A stretch of 35,662 nt of DNA from Betaproteobacteria bacterium. GTDB taxonomy: Bacteria > Acidobacteriota > Terriglobia > Acidiferrales > UBA7541. The position numbers were made by a program, and so were the translations under genes. The DNA lies in assembly GCA_903970165.1 (NCBI GenBank), contig CAJCHZ010000021.1, positions 1 to 35,662 of the forward strand, given 5' to 3'. The notes beneath the pieces were generated by a model. The model was not told the origin of the DNA. It was given only the letters and a program-made list of their open reading frames with translations, and did not search any database. This document shows, piece by piece, positions 8,763-17,546 of the stretch; position 1 is the first letter of the stretch; each line of letters begins with the position of its first letter.

Positions 8763-9254
8763 TCAGTCGATTTTCTTTTCGAGATAGTGTTCGAATCCTG
8801 CCGGCCATTCGACCGGGGGGATGCCCCGTTCCTCGGAGTCCTTTAGCGGCTTCAGCAGCGTGAAATCATTCACGAGTCCGAAGAACGCTCGGAACTCGCC
8901 CCAGAGCGCGAGGCCGCAGACGGACTCGTCCGCCGCCCAGCCAATGTCCACAATATCTTCCTCGACGGCGGCATCCGCGTGATTGTAAATATGCGCAGCT
9001 TTCAGAATTTTCCGCTGATTCGCATCGTAGAGATAAAACCAGCCACTTTGTTCAGAGTCTTCGAATACGGCGAAAATTCCTTGCGGACCATCGGAGTATA
9101 AAATGAAACGGCTGTCCTCGTCAGGAAGCAATGCATTTTCAGAGTTTGCGGAAGCCGCACGTTTCACAGACTCTTGGGTTTCTTGTTGCATGTGCAGCTT
9201 CCGAGCGTGAATAAAATCCTGATAGCTCAGCTCGGGTAGTTCTTCCGTGCTCAC
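8763..9254 (-). CDS. DUF2251-like unknown protein coupled to purQ
   Basis: 163-aa acidic soluble protein. The centre, from about residue 48 to 110, contains [41 protein letters not shown] and, later, [17 protein letters not shown]; this resembles the DUF2251 family, a small domain of unknown function (recognition from memory, moderate certainty). The GTG start at 9254 overlaps the purQ stop in a GTGA 4-bp overlap, the usual sign of translational coupling. It lies where purS or a purine gene might be expected but is too long and unlike PurS in sequence. A role tied to FGAM synthase is only an inference from position. Confidence 0.8.
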   Translation of the reverse strand: MSTEELPELSYQDFIHARKLHMQQETQESVKRAASANSENALLPDEDSRFILYSDGPQGIFAVFEDSEQSGWFYLYDANQRKILKAAHIYNHADAAVEEDIVDIGWAADESVCGLALWGEFRAFFGLVNDFTLLKPLKDSEERGIPPVEWPAGFEHYLEKKID

Positions 9255-9961
9255 GCAGTGGCCTTTGCGGCGCCTGCAAGCGCTTCGATCATGGATTTGA
9301 AAATGACCAAGCCGTCGGCGGAATCGAGAGCGGATTCAACGGCGCGCTCGGGATGAGGCATCAGGCCGACGACGTTGCGTTCGCGGTTGCAGATGCCGGC
9401 GATGTTTTGCATGGAGCCATTCGGATTGCCGGCGCTATCATCTGAACCGTCGGGCGTGGTGTAGCGGAAGACGATTTGCCTATTTTTCTCAAGTTCAGCG
9501 AGCGTGGCCTCGTCGCAGGTATAGTTGCCATCATTGTGGGCGATGGGGACTTTCAAAATTTGGCCCGGCGGTGCGGCATTGGTGAACGGCGTGTCGCTTT
9601 GTTCGACGCGTATGTAAACGTGGCGGCAGATGTAGCGGAGTCCGCTGTTGCGCATCATGGCTCCGGGAAGAAGGCCGGCTTCGCAGAGAATCTGGAAGCC
9701 GTTGCAGATGCCGAGGACCATCCCGCCGCCGTTGGCAAATTTTTCGACCGACTTCATCACGGGAGAGAAGCGCGCGATAGCACCGGTGCGCAGATAATCG
9801 CCATAGGCAAAGCCGCCCGGCAGAATTATGGCGTCGCAATTCCCGAGATCCTGCGACTGGTGCCAGATGAACTCGACAGGCTTGTGAAGGACGTTGCCGA
9901 TGGCATAAAAAGCGTCGTGATCGCAATTCGAGCCGGGAAAAACTACGACTCCAAATTTCAT
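9251..9961 (-). CDS. purQ: Phosphoribosylformylglycinamidine synthase I, glutamine amidotransferase subunit
   Basis: 236-aa class I glutamine amidotransferase supplying ammonia to PurL. The start [16 protein letters not shown] is the classic PurQ N-terminus. The nucleophile Cys lies in [15 protein letters not shown], and the His/Glu of the triad in [11 protein letters not shown] near the end. I chose the ATG at 9961 (AGGGAG about 11 nt upstream) rather than the frame from 9997, which adds 12 non-conserved residues. Its stop overlaps the next gene's GTG. Upstream by 67 bp is a VOC gene of the same strand. Confidence 0.96.
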   Translation of the reverse strand: MKFGVVVFPGSNCDHDAFYAIGNVLHKPVEFIWHQSQDLGNCDAIILPGGFAYGDYLRTGAIARFSPVMKSVEKFANGGGMVLGICNGFQILCEAGLLPGAMMRNSGLRYICRHVYIRVEQSDTPFTNAAPPGQILKVPIAHNDGNYTCDEATLAELEKNRQIVFRYTTPDGSDDSAGNPNGSMQNIAGICNRERNVVGLMPHPERAVESALDSADGLVIFKSMIEALAGAAKATA

Positions 9962-10028
9962 GCGGTTGTGGCTCCCTGCAACATTTGGGGAACTCATATT
10001 TTAGCACACCGCTGCGTTTCGTCGACGT

Positions 10029-10448
10029 TCAGTCCGGCTGACCGCTATAGTCCATGGAAAAGGCGAGGCGGAAGCCGAAATGGTCCGCAACGACCATTTC
10101 GTAACACTTGTAGACGCGCAGAGTCGGAGGTTCAACGATGGTGGCGCCGCGAGATTTTAGTTCAGCGTGCAGCGAGTCGAGATCGTTGACCCAAATGTAG
10201 GCGTCGACTGCGATCCTGCGGCGGGCGACGTTCGGTGATGGAACAGCGCCGTCGTCCGTTTTGGCGAAATGGATTTCGACTTCGTCGCGCGCAACCATTG
10301 CGAAAACCGGCGGGTCGAGAAAATATCCGAGAATTTTGAAGCCGAGCACATCGCGATAGTATTCGGCGGCTACCGCTACGTCGGACACGACGAATACAGG
10401 ATTCACCATTTTGAAGCGAACGACTTGCTGCTTTCGTGGTTCCGCCAT
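10029..10448 (-). CDS. VOC superfamily protein between glmU and purQ
   Basis: 139 aa. It has the VOC pattern: FKMVNPVFVVSDVAVAAEYYRDVLGFKIL, then DEVEIHFAKTDD, then AYIWVNDLDSLHAELKSRGATIVEPP and a final VVADHFGFRLAF. The His, Glu-type ligand positions and the shape fit the glyoxalase/bleomycin-resistance group, but the substrate is unknown. A TGAGGTG precedes the ATG by about 7 nt. It begins 22 bp after the glmU stop and is likely in the same transcript. Unrelated in close sequence to the other VOC protein at 1461-1862. Confidence 0.88.
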   Translation of the reverse strand: MAEPRKQQVVRFKMVNPVFVVSDVAVAAEYYRDVLGFKILGYFLDPPVFAMVARDEVEIHFAKTDDGAVPSPNVARRRIAVDAYIWVNDLDSLHAELKSRGATIVEPPTLRVYKCYEMVVADHFGFRLAFSMDYSGQPD

Positions 10449-10470
10449 GACCGCACCTCAGCTTTGCTGC

Positions 10471-11937
10471 TTATCGGCGCTTCTTGGTGCGCTGGCCCCG
10501 CTTGGACTTTTTTGGCGACCGCGAACCGTTCTTCTTCCCCGGCTTTTCAGCGGCGGCTAACTCGCGGCGTTTTTTGGAGGCCCAGCCGGGCTTGTTCACC
10601 TGACGGCCGCGCGCGATGGCCAGAGCGTCGGAAGGGACATTGTCGGTAATCGTTGAGCCGGCTGCGACATAGGCCCCATCGCCAATGCGGACGGGTGCCA
10701 CGAGCGCGCTGTCGCTTCCGATGAAGACCTTATTGCCGATCGAGGTTGGAAATTTGTGAAAGCCGTCATAGTTGCAGGTAATGGTGCCCGCGCCAATGTT
10801 GGATTTCGCGCCGATTTTCGAATCACCCAGATACGTCAGGTGCATCGCTTTGGTGCCTTCGCCGATAACGCTTTTCTTCAGTTCGACGAAGTTGCCAATG
10901 CGCGCGCCGGCTTTCACATGACTGTCCCCGCGCAGGCGCGCAAAAGGGCCGATAATTACGCCTGCATCGAGGCGGCTTTGTGCTACCACGCAGTGCGCCT
11001 CCACGGTGACGTCGTCACCGAGCTGCGCGTTGGACAAAACGCTTCCGCTGCGAATGGTGCAACGTGCGCCGATTTTGGTTTTGCCGAGAAGCTGCACTCC
11101 CGGCTCGATCACCGTGTCTTCGCCTGCCGTAACCTCCGGATCGATAAGAACGGTATCCGGCAATTGAATCGTGACGCCGGCGTCCATTAGCGCAGTGCGC
11201 TTACGCTCGCGAAACACGCGATCCACTTCGGCCAGATCCGCGCGCGTGTTGCAGCCTAGTATTTCGCGTGAGTCGGGCGCGACTACCGCGAGGACGGTGT
11301 CGCCCGCGGACGTCATCGTGCCGATGGTGTCCGTGAGGTACAACTCACGATGCTTGTTATTCGGTTTCAGATGGGCCAGCGCCGGCCAAAGCTTGTCCAA
11401 CGAGAAGCAATAAATGGCGGAGTTGATTTCGTTGAGCTCGCGCTGCTCCTCGCTTAGCTCGGACTCCTCAACGATCGCCGAAACGAGGTTTTCCGACTTT
11501 CGCAGGATGCGTCCATAGCCGGACGGGTCGGCAAGCACGGCGGTCAGGATGGTAGCGGCGGCATGCCCGGCGCGGTGCGTGGCAATCAGAGACTTGAGCG
11601 TTTCGGTGCGCACAAGCGGCGCGTCGCCCGGCAACACCAGAGCAACCTTGGCCCGGCCTATGGCTCGCCGCGCAACCTGCATGGCATGGCCAGTACCGTG
11701 TTGCGGCTGTTGCAGCACAGCTTCGGCGTCGAACGACTCAGCGACTGGCGAAACTTGCTCTGCCTGGTGGCCCACAACGACAACGGTTTTCTTTGCACCA
11801 AGCGGCGCGCATGCCCGCAAGGCGTGCTCCATGAGCGGTCTCCCACCGGCCCGGTGCAGAACCTTTGCGAGGCTGGACTTGAGCCGGGTGCCCTTTCCGG
11901 CAGCGAGAATGACGACAGCGAGATCGTGATTTGCCAT
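10471..11937 (-). CDS. glmU: Bifunctional UDP-GlcNAc pyrophosphorylase / GlcN-1-P acetyltransferase
   Basis: 488 aa. It makes UDP-N-acetylglucosamine, the precursor of peptidoglycan and lipid A. The N-terminal uridyltransferase begins VVILAAGKGTRLKSSLAKVLH and includes LPGDAPLVR. The C-terminal left-handed beta-helix shows hexapeptide repeats with NFVELKKS, HLTYLGDSKIG, GAGTITCNYDG and FIGSDSALVAPV. Compared with the roughly 456-aa E. coli enzyme it carries a longer, strongly basic Lys/Arg/Ser tail of about 35 residues, whose role is unknown. It sits 70 bp after lpxC, which acts two steps later on the same sugar nucleotide route. Confidence 0.97.
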   Translation of the reverse strand: MANHDLAVVILAAGKGTRLKSSLAKVLHRAGGRPLMEHALRACAPLGAKKTVVVVGHQAEQVSPVAESFDAEAVLQQPQHGTGHAMQVARRAIGRAKVALVLPGDAPLVRTETLKSLIATHRAGHAAATILTAVLADPSGYGRILRKSENLVSAIVEESELSEEQRELNEINSAIYCFSLDKLWPALAHLKPNNKHRELYLTDTIGTMTSAGDTVLAVVAPDSREILGCNTRADLAEVDRVFRERKRTALMDAGVTIQLPDTVLIDPEVTAGEDTVIEPGVQLLGKTKIGARCTIRSGSVLSNAQLGDDVTVEAHCVVAQSRLDAGVIIGPFARLRGDSHVKAGARIGNFVELKKSVIGEGTKAMHLTYLGDSKIGAKSNIGAGTITCNYDGFHKFPTSIGNKVFIGSDSALVAPVRIGDGAYVAAGSTITDNVPSDALAIARGRQVNKPGWASKKRRELAAAEKPGKKNGSRSPKKSKRGQRTKKRR

Positions 11938-12007
11938 AAGCGTGAGCCCATTTTGCGGGAGCTACCCGGATTTCGCAACGGAGGGTTGTTTAGGACGATT
12001 CCAAGAG

Positions 12008-12916
12008 CTAATCAGTGGCTGGCGCAGGAGTGAGACTGGTCAGGCGAACTTCGCGCTTGGCTGGTTCGGCTTCCGCAGTGGTGATCTCCCAAAGCGAGCG
12101 ATCGGCAAGCAGACGGCTAACCAGCTGCGTGTGCAAGGCGTGGCCCGCCTTGTGGGCTTCGACGCGCGCTAGCAGCGGCAAACCTGCCAGTGCTAGATCC
12201 CCAATCAAATCTAGGGCTTTGTGGCGCCCAAACTCATCGGGGAAGCGGAGCGGGCCATTCATGACACCATCATTGGTCAGAACGATGGCGTTTTCCAGCG
12301 AGCCGCCGCGGATCAAGCCCATCGAGCGAAGAGGCTCAATGTCGCGCTCAAAGCAGAAGGTGCGCGCACGGGCAAGCAAGTGACGGAATGTCGCGGGGCT
12401 GACCACCATCTCGACTTCCTGCTGGCCGACCAGTGGATGCGGAAAGTCCACGTAACAGCGCACGCGAAATTCCTCCGCCGGGTAGATGCCGATGCGCCGG
12501 TCACCCTCTTCGACTTCCAATGGCTTTAACACTCTGAGAAAGCGGCGTCTGCGGCGGAGTTTGCGAACGCCAGCCTGCTCGAGCATCTGCATAAAAGGCT
12601 CGGCGGAGCCATCCAAAATGGGAATCTCGATGGAATCAATGTCGATGAAAATGTTATCAATGCCGCACGAGTAGATTGCCGCGAGTAAATGCTCCGTCGT
12701 CGAGAGGAGCACGCCCTGTTTCATCAGGCTGGTGGCGTAACTAACGCGTGCCACGTTGTGACCCTGCGCTTCAATCGGGAAATTATCGAGGTCGGTGCGG
12801 CGGAAAACGATGCCCGTATCTGCGGGTGCCGGCAGAAGGCGAATGTGGCCGAAAACCCCCGTGTGGAGGCCCACACCCTCAGCGTGCGATTCGCGAGCTA
12901 TGCTGGTTTGGAACAT
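12008..12916 (-). CDS. lpxC: UDP-3-O-acyl-N-acetylglucosamine deacetylase
   Basis: 302-aa zinc amidase, the first committed step of lipid A synthesis. GVGLHTG near the N-terminus, LLSTTEHLLAA (zinc His), RHKALDLIGD (zinc His and Asp) and HKAGHALHTQ (catalytic His) are all present. A GTG at 12925 could add MGI, but GGTGGGG before the ATG at 12916 favours the shorter form. It is the first gene of the leftward nine-gene array and proves an LPS-type outer membrane. Upstream, TTGACA (13021-13026 on the minus strand) and TATAAG (12984-12989) are seen but are not correctly spaced with each other. Confidence 0.96.
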   Translation of the reverse strand: MFQTSIARESHAEGVGLHTGVFGHIRLLPAPADTGIVFRRTDLDNFPIEAQGHNVARVSYATSLMKQGVLLSTTEHLLAAIYSCGIDNIFIDIDSIEIPILDGSAEPFMQMLEQAGVRKLRRRRRFLRVLKPLEVEEGDRRIGIYPAEEFRVRCYVDFPHPLVGQQEVEMVVSPATFRHLLARARTFCFERDIEPLRSMGLIRGGSLENAIVLTNDGVMNGPLRFPDEFGRHKALDLIGDLALAGLPLLARVEAHKAGHALHTQLVSRLLADRSLWEITTAEAEPAKREVRLTSLTPAPATD

Positions 12917-13145
12917 TATCCCCACCGCTATGGTAGCAGGTTGTTGGCCAAGATTTCACCTGCTTGTCCCTATTTTTCAGTAACTTATACGAACACCGAG
13001 TCTTTGTTTTTGTCGCAGTGTGTCAATAACGCATCATTTGAACGGCTGGACGTGTCTTTGCCTCAACACAACGCCAACCCTATTTAGCACATTTTCTCTT
13101 CGGAGGCTTCCTTTCTCATTCCTGAGGCGTCCCATCTTCTGACAG

Positions 13146-13154
13146 TGGTATAAT
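13146..13154 (+). promoter_or_regulatory. Extended -10 promoter for the S41/YibQ pair
   Basis: TGGTATAAT: a perfect TATAAT (13149-13154) with the TG of an extended -10 one base upstream. No good -35 is seen at 17 bp. A start near 13161 would give a leader of about 55 nt. Confidence 0.55.
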
Positions 13155-13214
13155 CTGAGTTCTATTTCTTTTTGTGACGCTTCTGGGCGATGGCGGAAGG
13201 GGTCAGGTGAGGCA

Positions 13215-14453
13215 ATGAATCGAACGGCTCGAATCGGGATACTTATCGTTTCCGTGGTCATCTTCTGCTATGCGGGTCTGGGCCACGTCCTGGGACGCAC
13301 GCCGGACGACAAAGCCTACAAGTCGCTCACCGTCTACAGCGAAGTCCTGCAAAAAATTCAGCAGGACTATGTCGACGAGCCAAACCTTCATCTGGTAACT
13401 ACGGGATCGCTCCACGGCTTGCTCGAATCGCTGGACGCGCAATCCAGCTACTTGACCGCGCGTGAGTACGCGGAATACAAGCAAAAGATTGCAGCCAATA
13501 CGATTGGCGATGCTGGCCTTACCATAAGCAAACGCTTCGGCTATGTGATCGTGGTTTCCGTGCTGCCGGACAGCCCCGGAGCCAAGGCCGGTATCCATAG
13601 CGGCGACATTTTTGAGTCGGTGGCTGGCTTCACGACGCGCGACATGTCCGTTGGCCAGGCCATGAATTTCTTTCACGGGCAGCCCGGCACGGGCGTAAAA
13701 GTCGGCGTCATTCGGCGCGGCAAGGCCGAACCGGAAGAAATTGATCTGGTTCGCGAAAAGCTTGCGCCGTCGAAGATCGTAAGCGAGAAGGTTGACCCGG
13801 ATGTTCTCGCCTTGCGTTTGCCTTCGCTCGACCCGGGACGCGCCGATGAGATTCGCGCGAAACTCGCGGAAGCGGAAAAGCAAGGCATTCACAAATTGAT
13901 CCTGGACGTCCGCGAATGTGGCCGCGGGCCCGTTTCTGAAGCGATTGCCGTCGCGAGGTTGTTTGTAGCATCGGGCACGCTTTCGACGCTGCGCGGCCAG
14001 ACGGTTTCCACGCAGGTTTTCTCGGCCGACCCAAGCAAAGTGGTTTGGAAGGAGCCTGTTTCCGTGCTTATTGACGCCACGACCTCCGGCGCCGCGGAAG
14101 TGCTGGCCTCCGCCATCGGTGCCAATCACCGCGGCGACGTTGTTGGAGAGCGCACTTTCGGACTTGCTTCCGAGCAAAAGCTGATCACGCTCGATGATGG
14201 CGCGGCGCTCTTCCTGACGGTAGCGAACTATTACAATCCCGGCGGCAAATCGATTCTGGAAGAAGGCGTTATACCTTCTGAAGTAGTTCACGCCGTGGCG
14301 GACGACGACTCGGATTCTGCCGATGACGATAGCGCTGCGGCTGCGGACGGCACCCAGAAAGAGACAGCGCCACCGCGGCCGCTGTCTCCCGAAGATCAAA
14401 TCTTCCGCAAGGCCCTCGAACTCTTGAAGACTCCGCAGAAAAAGGCCGCCTAA
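13215..14453 (+). CDS. S41 C-terminal processing protease homologue, apparently catalytically inactive
   Basis: 412 aa with an N-terminal anchor (about residues 7-27), a CtpA-type leader region (VYSEVLQKIQQDYVD...LDAQSSYLTAREY), a PDZ domain (about 98-180) and an S41 fold (about 195-355), then an acidic tail. In active family members the Ser lies in GSASASE and the Lys 25 residues later in TFGKG. Aligned without gaps, the Ser position is Gly292 (TTSGAAE) and the Lys position is Leu317 (TFGLAS). The usual NPGG loop also reads ECGRGP. So the catalytic dyad looks lost, with Ser291 one residue off. ctpA and yibQ neighbours are common in Proteobacteria, where the pair concerns the cell wall. The start has GGTGAGG just upstream. 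Confidence 0.9.
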   Translation: MNRTARIGILIVSVVIFCYAGLGHVLGRTPDDKAYKSLTVYSEVLQKIQQDYVDEPNLHLVTTGSLHGLLESLDAQSSYLTAREYAEYKQKIAANTIGDAGLTISKRFGYVIVVSVLPDSPGAKAGIHSGDIFESVAGFTTRDMSVGQAMNFFHGQPGTGVKVGVIRRGKAEPEEIDLVREKLAPSKIVSEKVDPDVLALRLPSLDPGRADEIRAKLAEAEKQGIHKLILDVRECGRGPVSEAIAVARLFVASGTLSTLRGQTVSTQVFSADPSKVVWKEPVSVLIDATTSGAAEVLASAIGANHRGDVVGERTFGLASEQKLITLDDGAALFLTVANYYNPGGKSILEEGVIPSEVVHAVADDDSDSADDDSAAAADGTQKETAPPRPLSPEDQIFRKALELLKTPQKKAA

Positions 14454-14459
14454 CGTTCC

Positions 14460-15644
14460 GTGCGGTTTTGGCGCGGAGCGACAATTCGATCTTTCAGCTT
14501 ACCGCGGGCGGCCTGCAACGGTCTCCGCTCTTATCGTTTCCACTGCGCTTTGCTCTTTTTGGCGGCGTTTTCTTTCTGCGGATGCAGAAACGAATCTCCC
14601 AAGCGCCTCTCCTCGGCCCAGGTGCACGCCATAACGCGCGAGATGATGCACACCGCAGGAAGCTTCAGCAAAGCGCCCGCCGACCTCTCATCGCACTTGC
14701 AGTTCGATGGCATTCATCCAGACCGCGCCGATCAGCTTCTTATCGCTTTGCCTGCGAGTGTCTCTGAACAATCGCGTCGCGAATCGGTAGCCAGTCTCAT
14801 ACAATCCCTGGACCGCATCGGCACGGCAAACAATCTCACACGAGACCCGGAAACAAGCTCCGGAGCACTGCTAAAGCTGGATTACCGGAGTGCCGGCGTA
14901 ATCACGAATTCGGTGCACATCGTGGCCCCCCTGCCGGGCAGAGTTGCTCCCGCGGGCCCTGCAAAGCCGGACAAATCTGCCGGAACAGTCCGGTTGGCGA
15001 TCATCCTCGATGACTTGGGCAGCGATCGTGGGGCCGCGGACGCCATTTTTGCACTCCCTTATCCTTTGACGATCTCGGTTCTGCCCAATCACGCGCACTC
15101 CGCGGAGATCGCGGAAGAAGCGCACCGCCGCGGTTATGAAGTCATGCTGCATCTGCCCATGCAATCGGTCGGCAACGAAACGCCGGAAGTACAGGAACTG
15201 CACCCCGGCATGCCCGCGGGAGAGATCCCCGAGCTTTTCGAACAAATGATGCAGAGCGTTCCGAATGCCGCAGGAGTCAACAATCATCAGGGTTCACAAG
15301 CAACCGCCGATCCCGCGCTGATGCAGGAGCTGATGCCCGTCCTTCTGAAATGGAATCTCTTTTATGTGGATAGCCGCACCACGGCAGCGACCGTCGCATA
15401 CGACACCGCGCAAAGCGACGGAGTGCGGTCCGGCTTCAGGAATGTTCCGTTCCTGGACGACATCGCGGAGGTGACCGCAGTGCGCAAACAACTCGAGCTG
15501 GCCTTTCGAGGCGCTCATGAGAAGCGCGAGGCCATAGCCATCGGGCACCCGCACCCCGCCACCCTAGAAGCCCTTCGAGAACTTCTGCCCCAAGCGGAAG
15601 CGCGCGGCGTCCACCTCGTCTACGTCTCAGACGTCGTGCATTAG
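14460..15644 (+). CDS. Divergent polysaccharide deacetylase (YibQ/DUF610 family) lipoprotein-like
   Basis: 394 aa. An N-terminal signal with LLFLAAFSFCGC may be a lipobox (FCG-C, not ideal). The domain from about residue 180 is the divergent polysaccharide deacetylase (PF04748): LAIILDDLGSD, PLTISVLPNHAHS, EVMLHLPMQ, GVNNHQGSQ, LFYVDSRTT, VPFLDDI, AIAIGHPHPATLEAL. Members are thought to deacetylate or bind cell-wall glycans in the periplasm. It starts with GTG only 6 bp after the S41 gene, so they form an operon; no clear Shine-Dalgarno is visible and the exact start is uncertain. Its stop overlaps the convergent CPBP gene stop by 4 bp. Confidence 0.88.
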   Translation: MRFWRGATIRSFSLPRAACNGLRSYRFHCALLFLAAFSFCGCRNESPKRLSSAQVHAITREMMHTAGSFSKAPADLSSHLQFDGIHPDRADQLLIALPASVSEQSRRESVASLIQSLDRIGTANNLTRDPETSSGALLKLDYRSAGVITNSVHIVAPLPGRVAPAGPAKPDKSAGTVRLAIILDDLGSDRGAADAIFALPYPLTISVLPNHAHSAEIAEEAHRRGYEVMLHLPMQSVGNETPEVQELHPGMPAGEIPELFEQMMQSVPNAAGVNNHQGSQATADPALMQELMPVLLKWNLFYVDSRTTAATVAYDTAQSDGVRSGFRNVPFLDDIAEVTAVRKQLELAFRGAHEKREAIAIGHPHPATLEALRELLPQAEARGVHLVYVSDVVH

Positions 15645-16597
15645 ACGTTTTGGTTGGTCGCAACACTCATCTGCGGCGTGGCTTTTGCCGGATAGAGGAA
15701 GTGAACCACCACGAAGAAAACAAGGAGGATCAGGAAATCAAAAACGCTGGCTTCCGGGCCGGGCGCGCCGCCAGTAATCCACGACGGCCCCTGCAACGTT
15801 GCGTTGGAAAGGTGTCCCGGTAATACCATGCCGCTGTCGGGCACGGAAAACAGAAAGGTCTCGCCAAAATCGAAGGCCGCGTGCATTCCCACCGCAAACC
15901 AAAGGCTTCCTGTTCGCTTTAGCGTGAAGCTCCAAAAGAGTCCCACGAGAACGACACCCAAACCTCCCTTCCAGTCTTCACCGGGATTGCTCAGATGAAT
16001 GGCGCCGAAAATTACAGACATTAGGATGGCGGCAGGCCAGAAACCAATTCCTTCCGCAAGCGTGTGCAACGTGTAGCCGCGGAATAGAAACTCCTCAAAA
16101 AAAGCGACCACCATAAAAAATGCCGAAAAGAACAGCGCCCAGCGTGCGAGGCTGCCACCATGTTCAGCGAGACTCCCGAAGGAATAACCGCCGAACGCCG
16201 CTATAATCCCAATGAGCCCGGAAATTTCAATCAGCCCGAACGCGCAACCCTGCCAAAACAACTTTCCAAATGACCCTCGCGCTGGAAGTCCGTATGAACT
16301 CAGAGGGCGCTGTTCCACCAGCGACATGATCCACGCCGCGGAAAACGCTGATAGGAAACTTGCCGACTCAGCAAGGAATTGCGCGGCAAGCGAAAAGACA
16401 TTGCGTGCAGGCTGCAAAACCAGGTTGATGAGTAGTCCGGAAGCGTTCCACACCACGAAAAAAATCGCCGTGTAAATCAGGAATCGCCAGCCCGTACGCA
16501 GGCCCGTTTTCTTTAGGAACACACGCTGAGGGAATCCGCCGGCAGACTCGTTGGCCGATCGAGGGACGTCCGGCGTGCTGAGAATTTCGTCATCCAT
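15641..16597 (-). CDS. CPBP family intramembrane metalloprotease
   Basis: 318 aa, about eight hydrophobic segments. The CPBP (Abi/CAAX protease and bacteriocin-processing) core is present: FFEEFLFRGY with the EE at about 168-169 and Arg173, FGAIHLSNPGE with a zinc-type His201, and MHAAFDFGE. The family cleaves within membranes or acts as a scaffold; the substrate is unknown. The ATG at 16597 has GGAG 6-7 nt upstream and is preferred to a TTG at 16666. It is convergent with the YibQ gene and divergent from the CGNR regulator. Confidence 0.9.
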   Translation of the reverse strand: MDDEILSTPDVPRSANESAGGFPQRVFLKKTGLRTGWRFLIYTAIFFVVWNASGLLINLVLQPARNVFSLAAQFLAESASFLSAFSAAWIMSLVEQRPLSSYGLPARGSFGKLFWQGCAFGLIEISGLIGIIAAFGGYSFGSLAEHGGSLARWALFFSAFFMVVAFFEEFLFRGYTLHTLAEGIGFWPAAILMSVIFGAIHLSNPGEDWKGGLGVVLVGLFWSFTLKRTGSLWFAVGMHAAFDFGETFLFSVPDSGMVLPGHLSNATLQGPSWITGGAPGPEASVFDFLILLVFFVVVHFLYPAKATPQMSVATNQNV

Positions 16598-16910
16598 TCT
16601 CACTCCAAAACTCGCACCGGCCGCCTTCCTTTCTGACGCCGTGCGGACCACACTGTGAGCAGACAAGCAGCTCTAGACCACCGGTGAGGACAGCGCTGGA
16701 GGATTGCCCACTCTGTGGCTTCAAAGTAGCACAGGACGGGGAGAATGCGCTCGGCACCCGTTACATGAAGTTAAGATTAATCGGATCGCCTGCCGCGGCA
16801 GAAAAGAAAAACTGGGTGACACGCACTAACTGCTTTGATAGATTTCAGTGGTTAAGCTGCGGCGAAGACCGCTTTGTCTATGTCTAACCGGTGTTGAAAG
16901 GTATTCCAGC
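16598..16910. other. 313-bp divergent intergenic region between CPBP and CGNR genes
   Basis: No convincing gene was found; a short frame at 16684-16887 has no family likeness. ATGTCTAACC occurs twice as a direct repeat, at 16880-16889 and at the CGNR start itself (16911-16920), 31 bp apart, possibly a regulator site. No clear -35/-10 pair was seen. Confidence 0.4.
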
Positions 16911-17516
16911 ATGTCTAACCACTCCTCGATCCGAAGCCTGATTGGGGGCCGGCTCTCCATCGATTTCGCCAACGATTTGGGTAGCGCCTCCGACTTCTCC
17001 TGGCAGCAACTTCTCCATTTTCTTCTGGTTACGCGCATCATCTCGTCGGAGCGTAGCAGCCAGTTGCTAACCCTTCCTCAATACGACCCGCAAAGTGCCG
17101 GTGCACTCCTCCGCAAGGCGCAGGGGTTGCACGGTGCTTTGCTTGATTTTTTTCATGCGATAGTCGCCGAGAACCCTGCGGTTCGAGATTGGGCTGAACC
17201 TATTAACGAGATCCTGCGAATAACGGAGGGGCACGACGAACTCGTCGAGCAGAATGGGAATTGGCGGTTGGAGTTCGTGGCCACGGAGAGCGGCCTCGAT
17301 TGGCTCCTGGCAGCCATTGCGCGCTCGGGCGCGGAACTCATCGCCGAAGGCGCCGGTGCCAATCTGCGAACCTGCTCCAACACCAGTTGCGGCCTGTTTT
17401 TCTACGACACCTCACGTACGGGACGCCGGCGCTGGTGCTCGATGGCCACGTGCGGCAACCGACACAAAGTCGCAGCCTTCTCCAAACGCAACACGGCGGG
17501 ACGGCGTACCCACTGA
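16911..17516 (+). CDS. CGNR zinc-finger / ABATE-domain putative regulator
   Basis: 201 aa. The N-terminal ABATE-type domain begins GGRLSIDFANDLG. The C-terminal CGNR zinc finger is complete: RTCSNTSCGLFFYDTSRTGRRRWCSMATCGNRHKVAAF, read in pieces as CxxxxC, RRRWCSM and TCGNRHK. Such proteins are presumed stress-type transcription regulators; the zinc finger likely binds DNA. The start at 16911 has AAAGG about 9 nt upstream; a frame from 16848 adds an unlike extension. It lies between two membrane protease genes of different families. Confidence 0.92.
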   Translation: MSNHSSIRSLIGGRLSIDFANDLGSASDFSWQQLLHFLLVTRIISSERSSQLLTLPQYDPQSAGALLRKAQGLHGALLDFFHAIVAENPAVRDWAEPINEILRITEGHDELVEQNGNWRLEFVATESGLDWLLAAIARSGAELIAEGAGANLRTCSNTSCGLFFYDTSRTGRRRWCSMATCGNRHKVAAFSKRNTAGRRTH

Positions 17517-17546
17517 GATTTCATCCTGGGTAGGCAAGCCATGCAT

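Noticed and set aside
12984..13026. lpxC promoter from TTGACA and TATAAG on the minus strand
   Set aside because: They are 31 bp apart, too far for one promoter; the true promoter is unresolved.
13203..14399. A 398-aa open frame opposite the S41 gene
   Set aside because: Arg-rich antisense reading with no motif; the + strand gene has PDZ and S41 motifs and a promoter.
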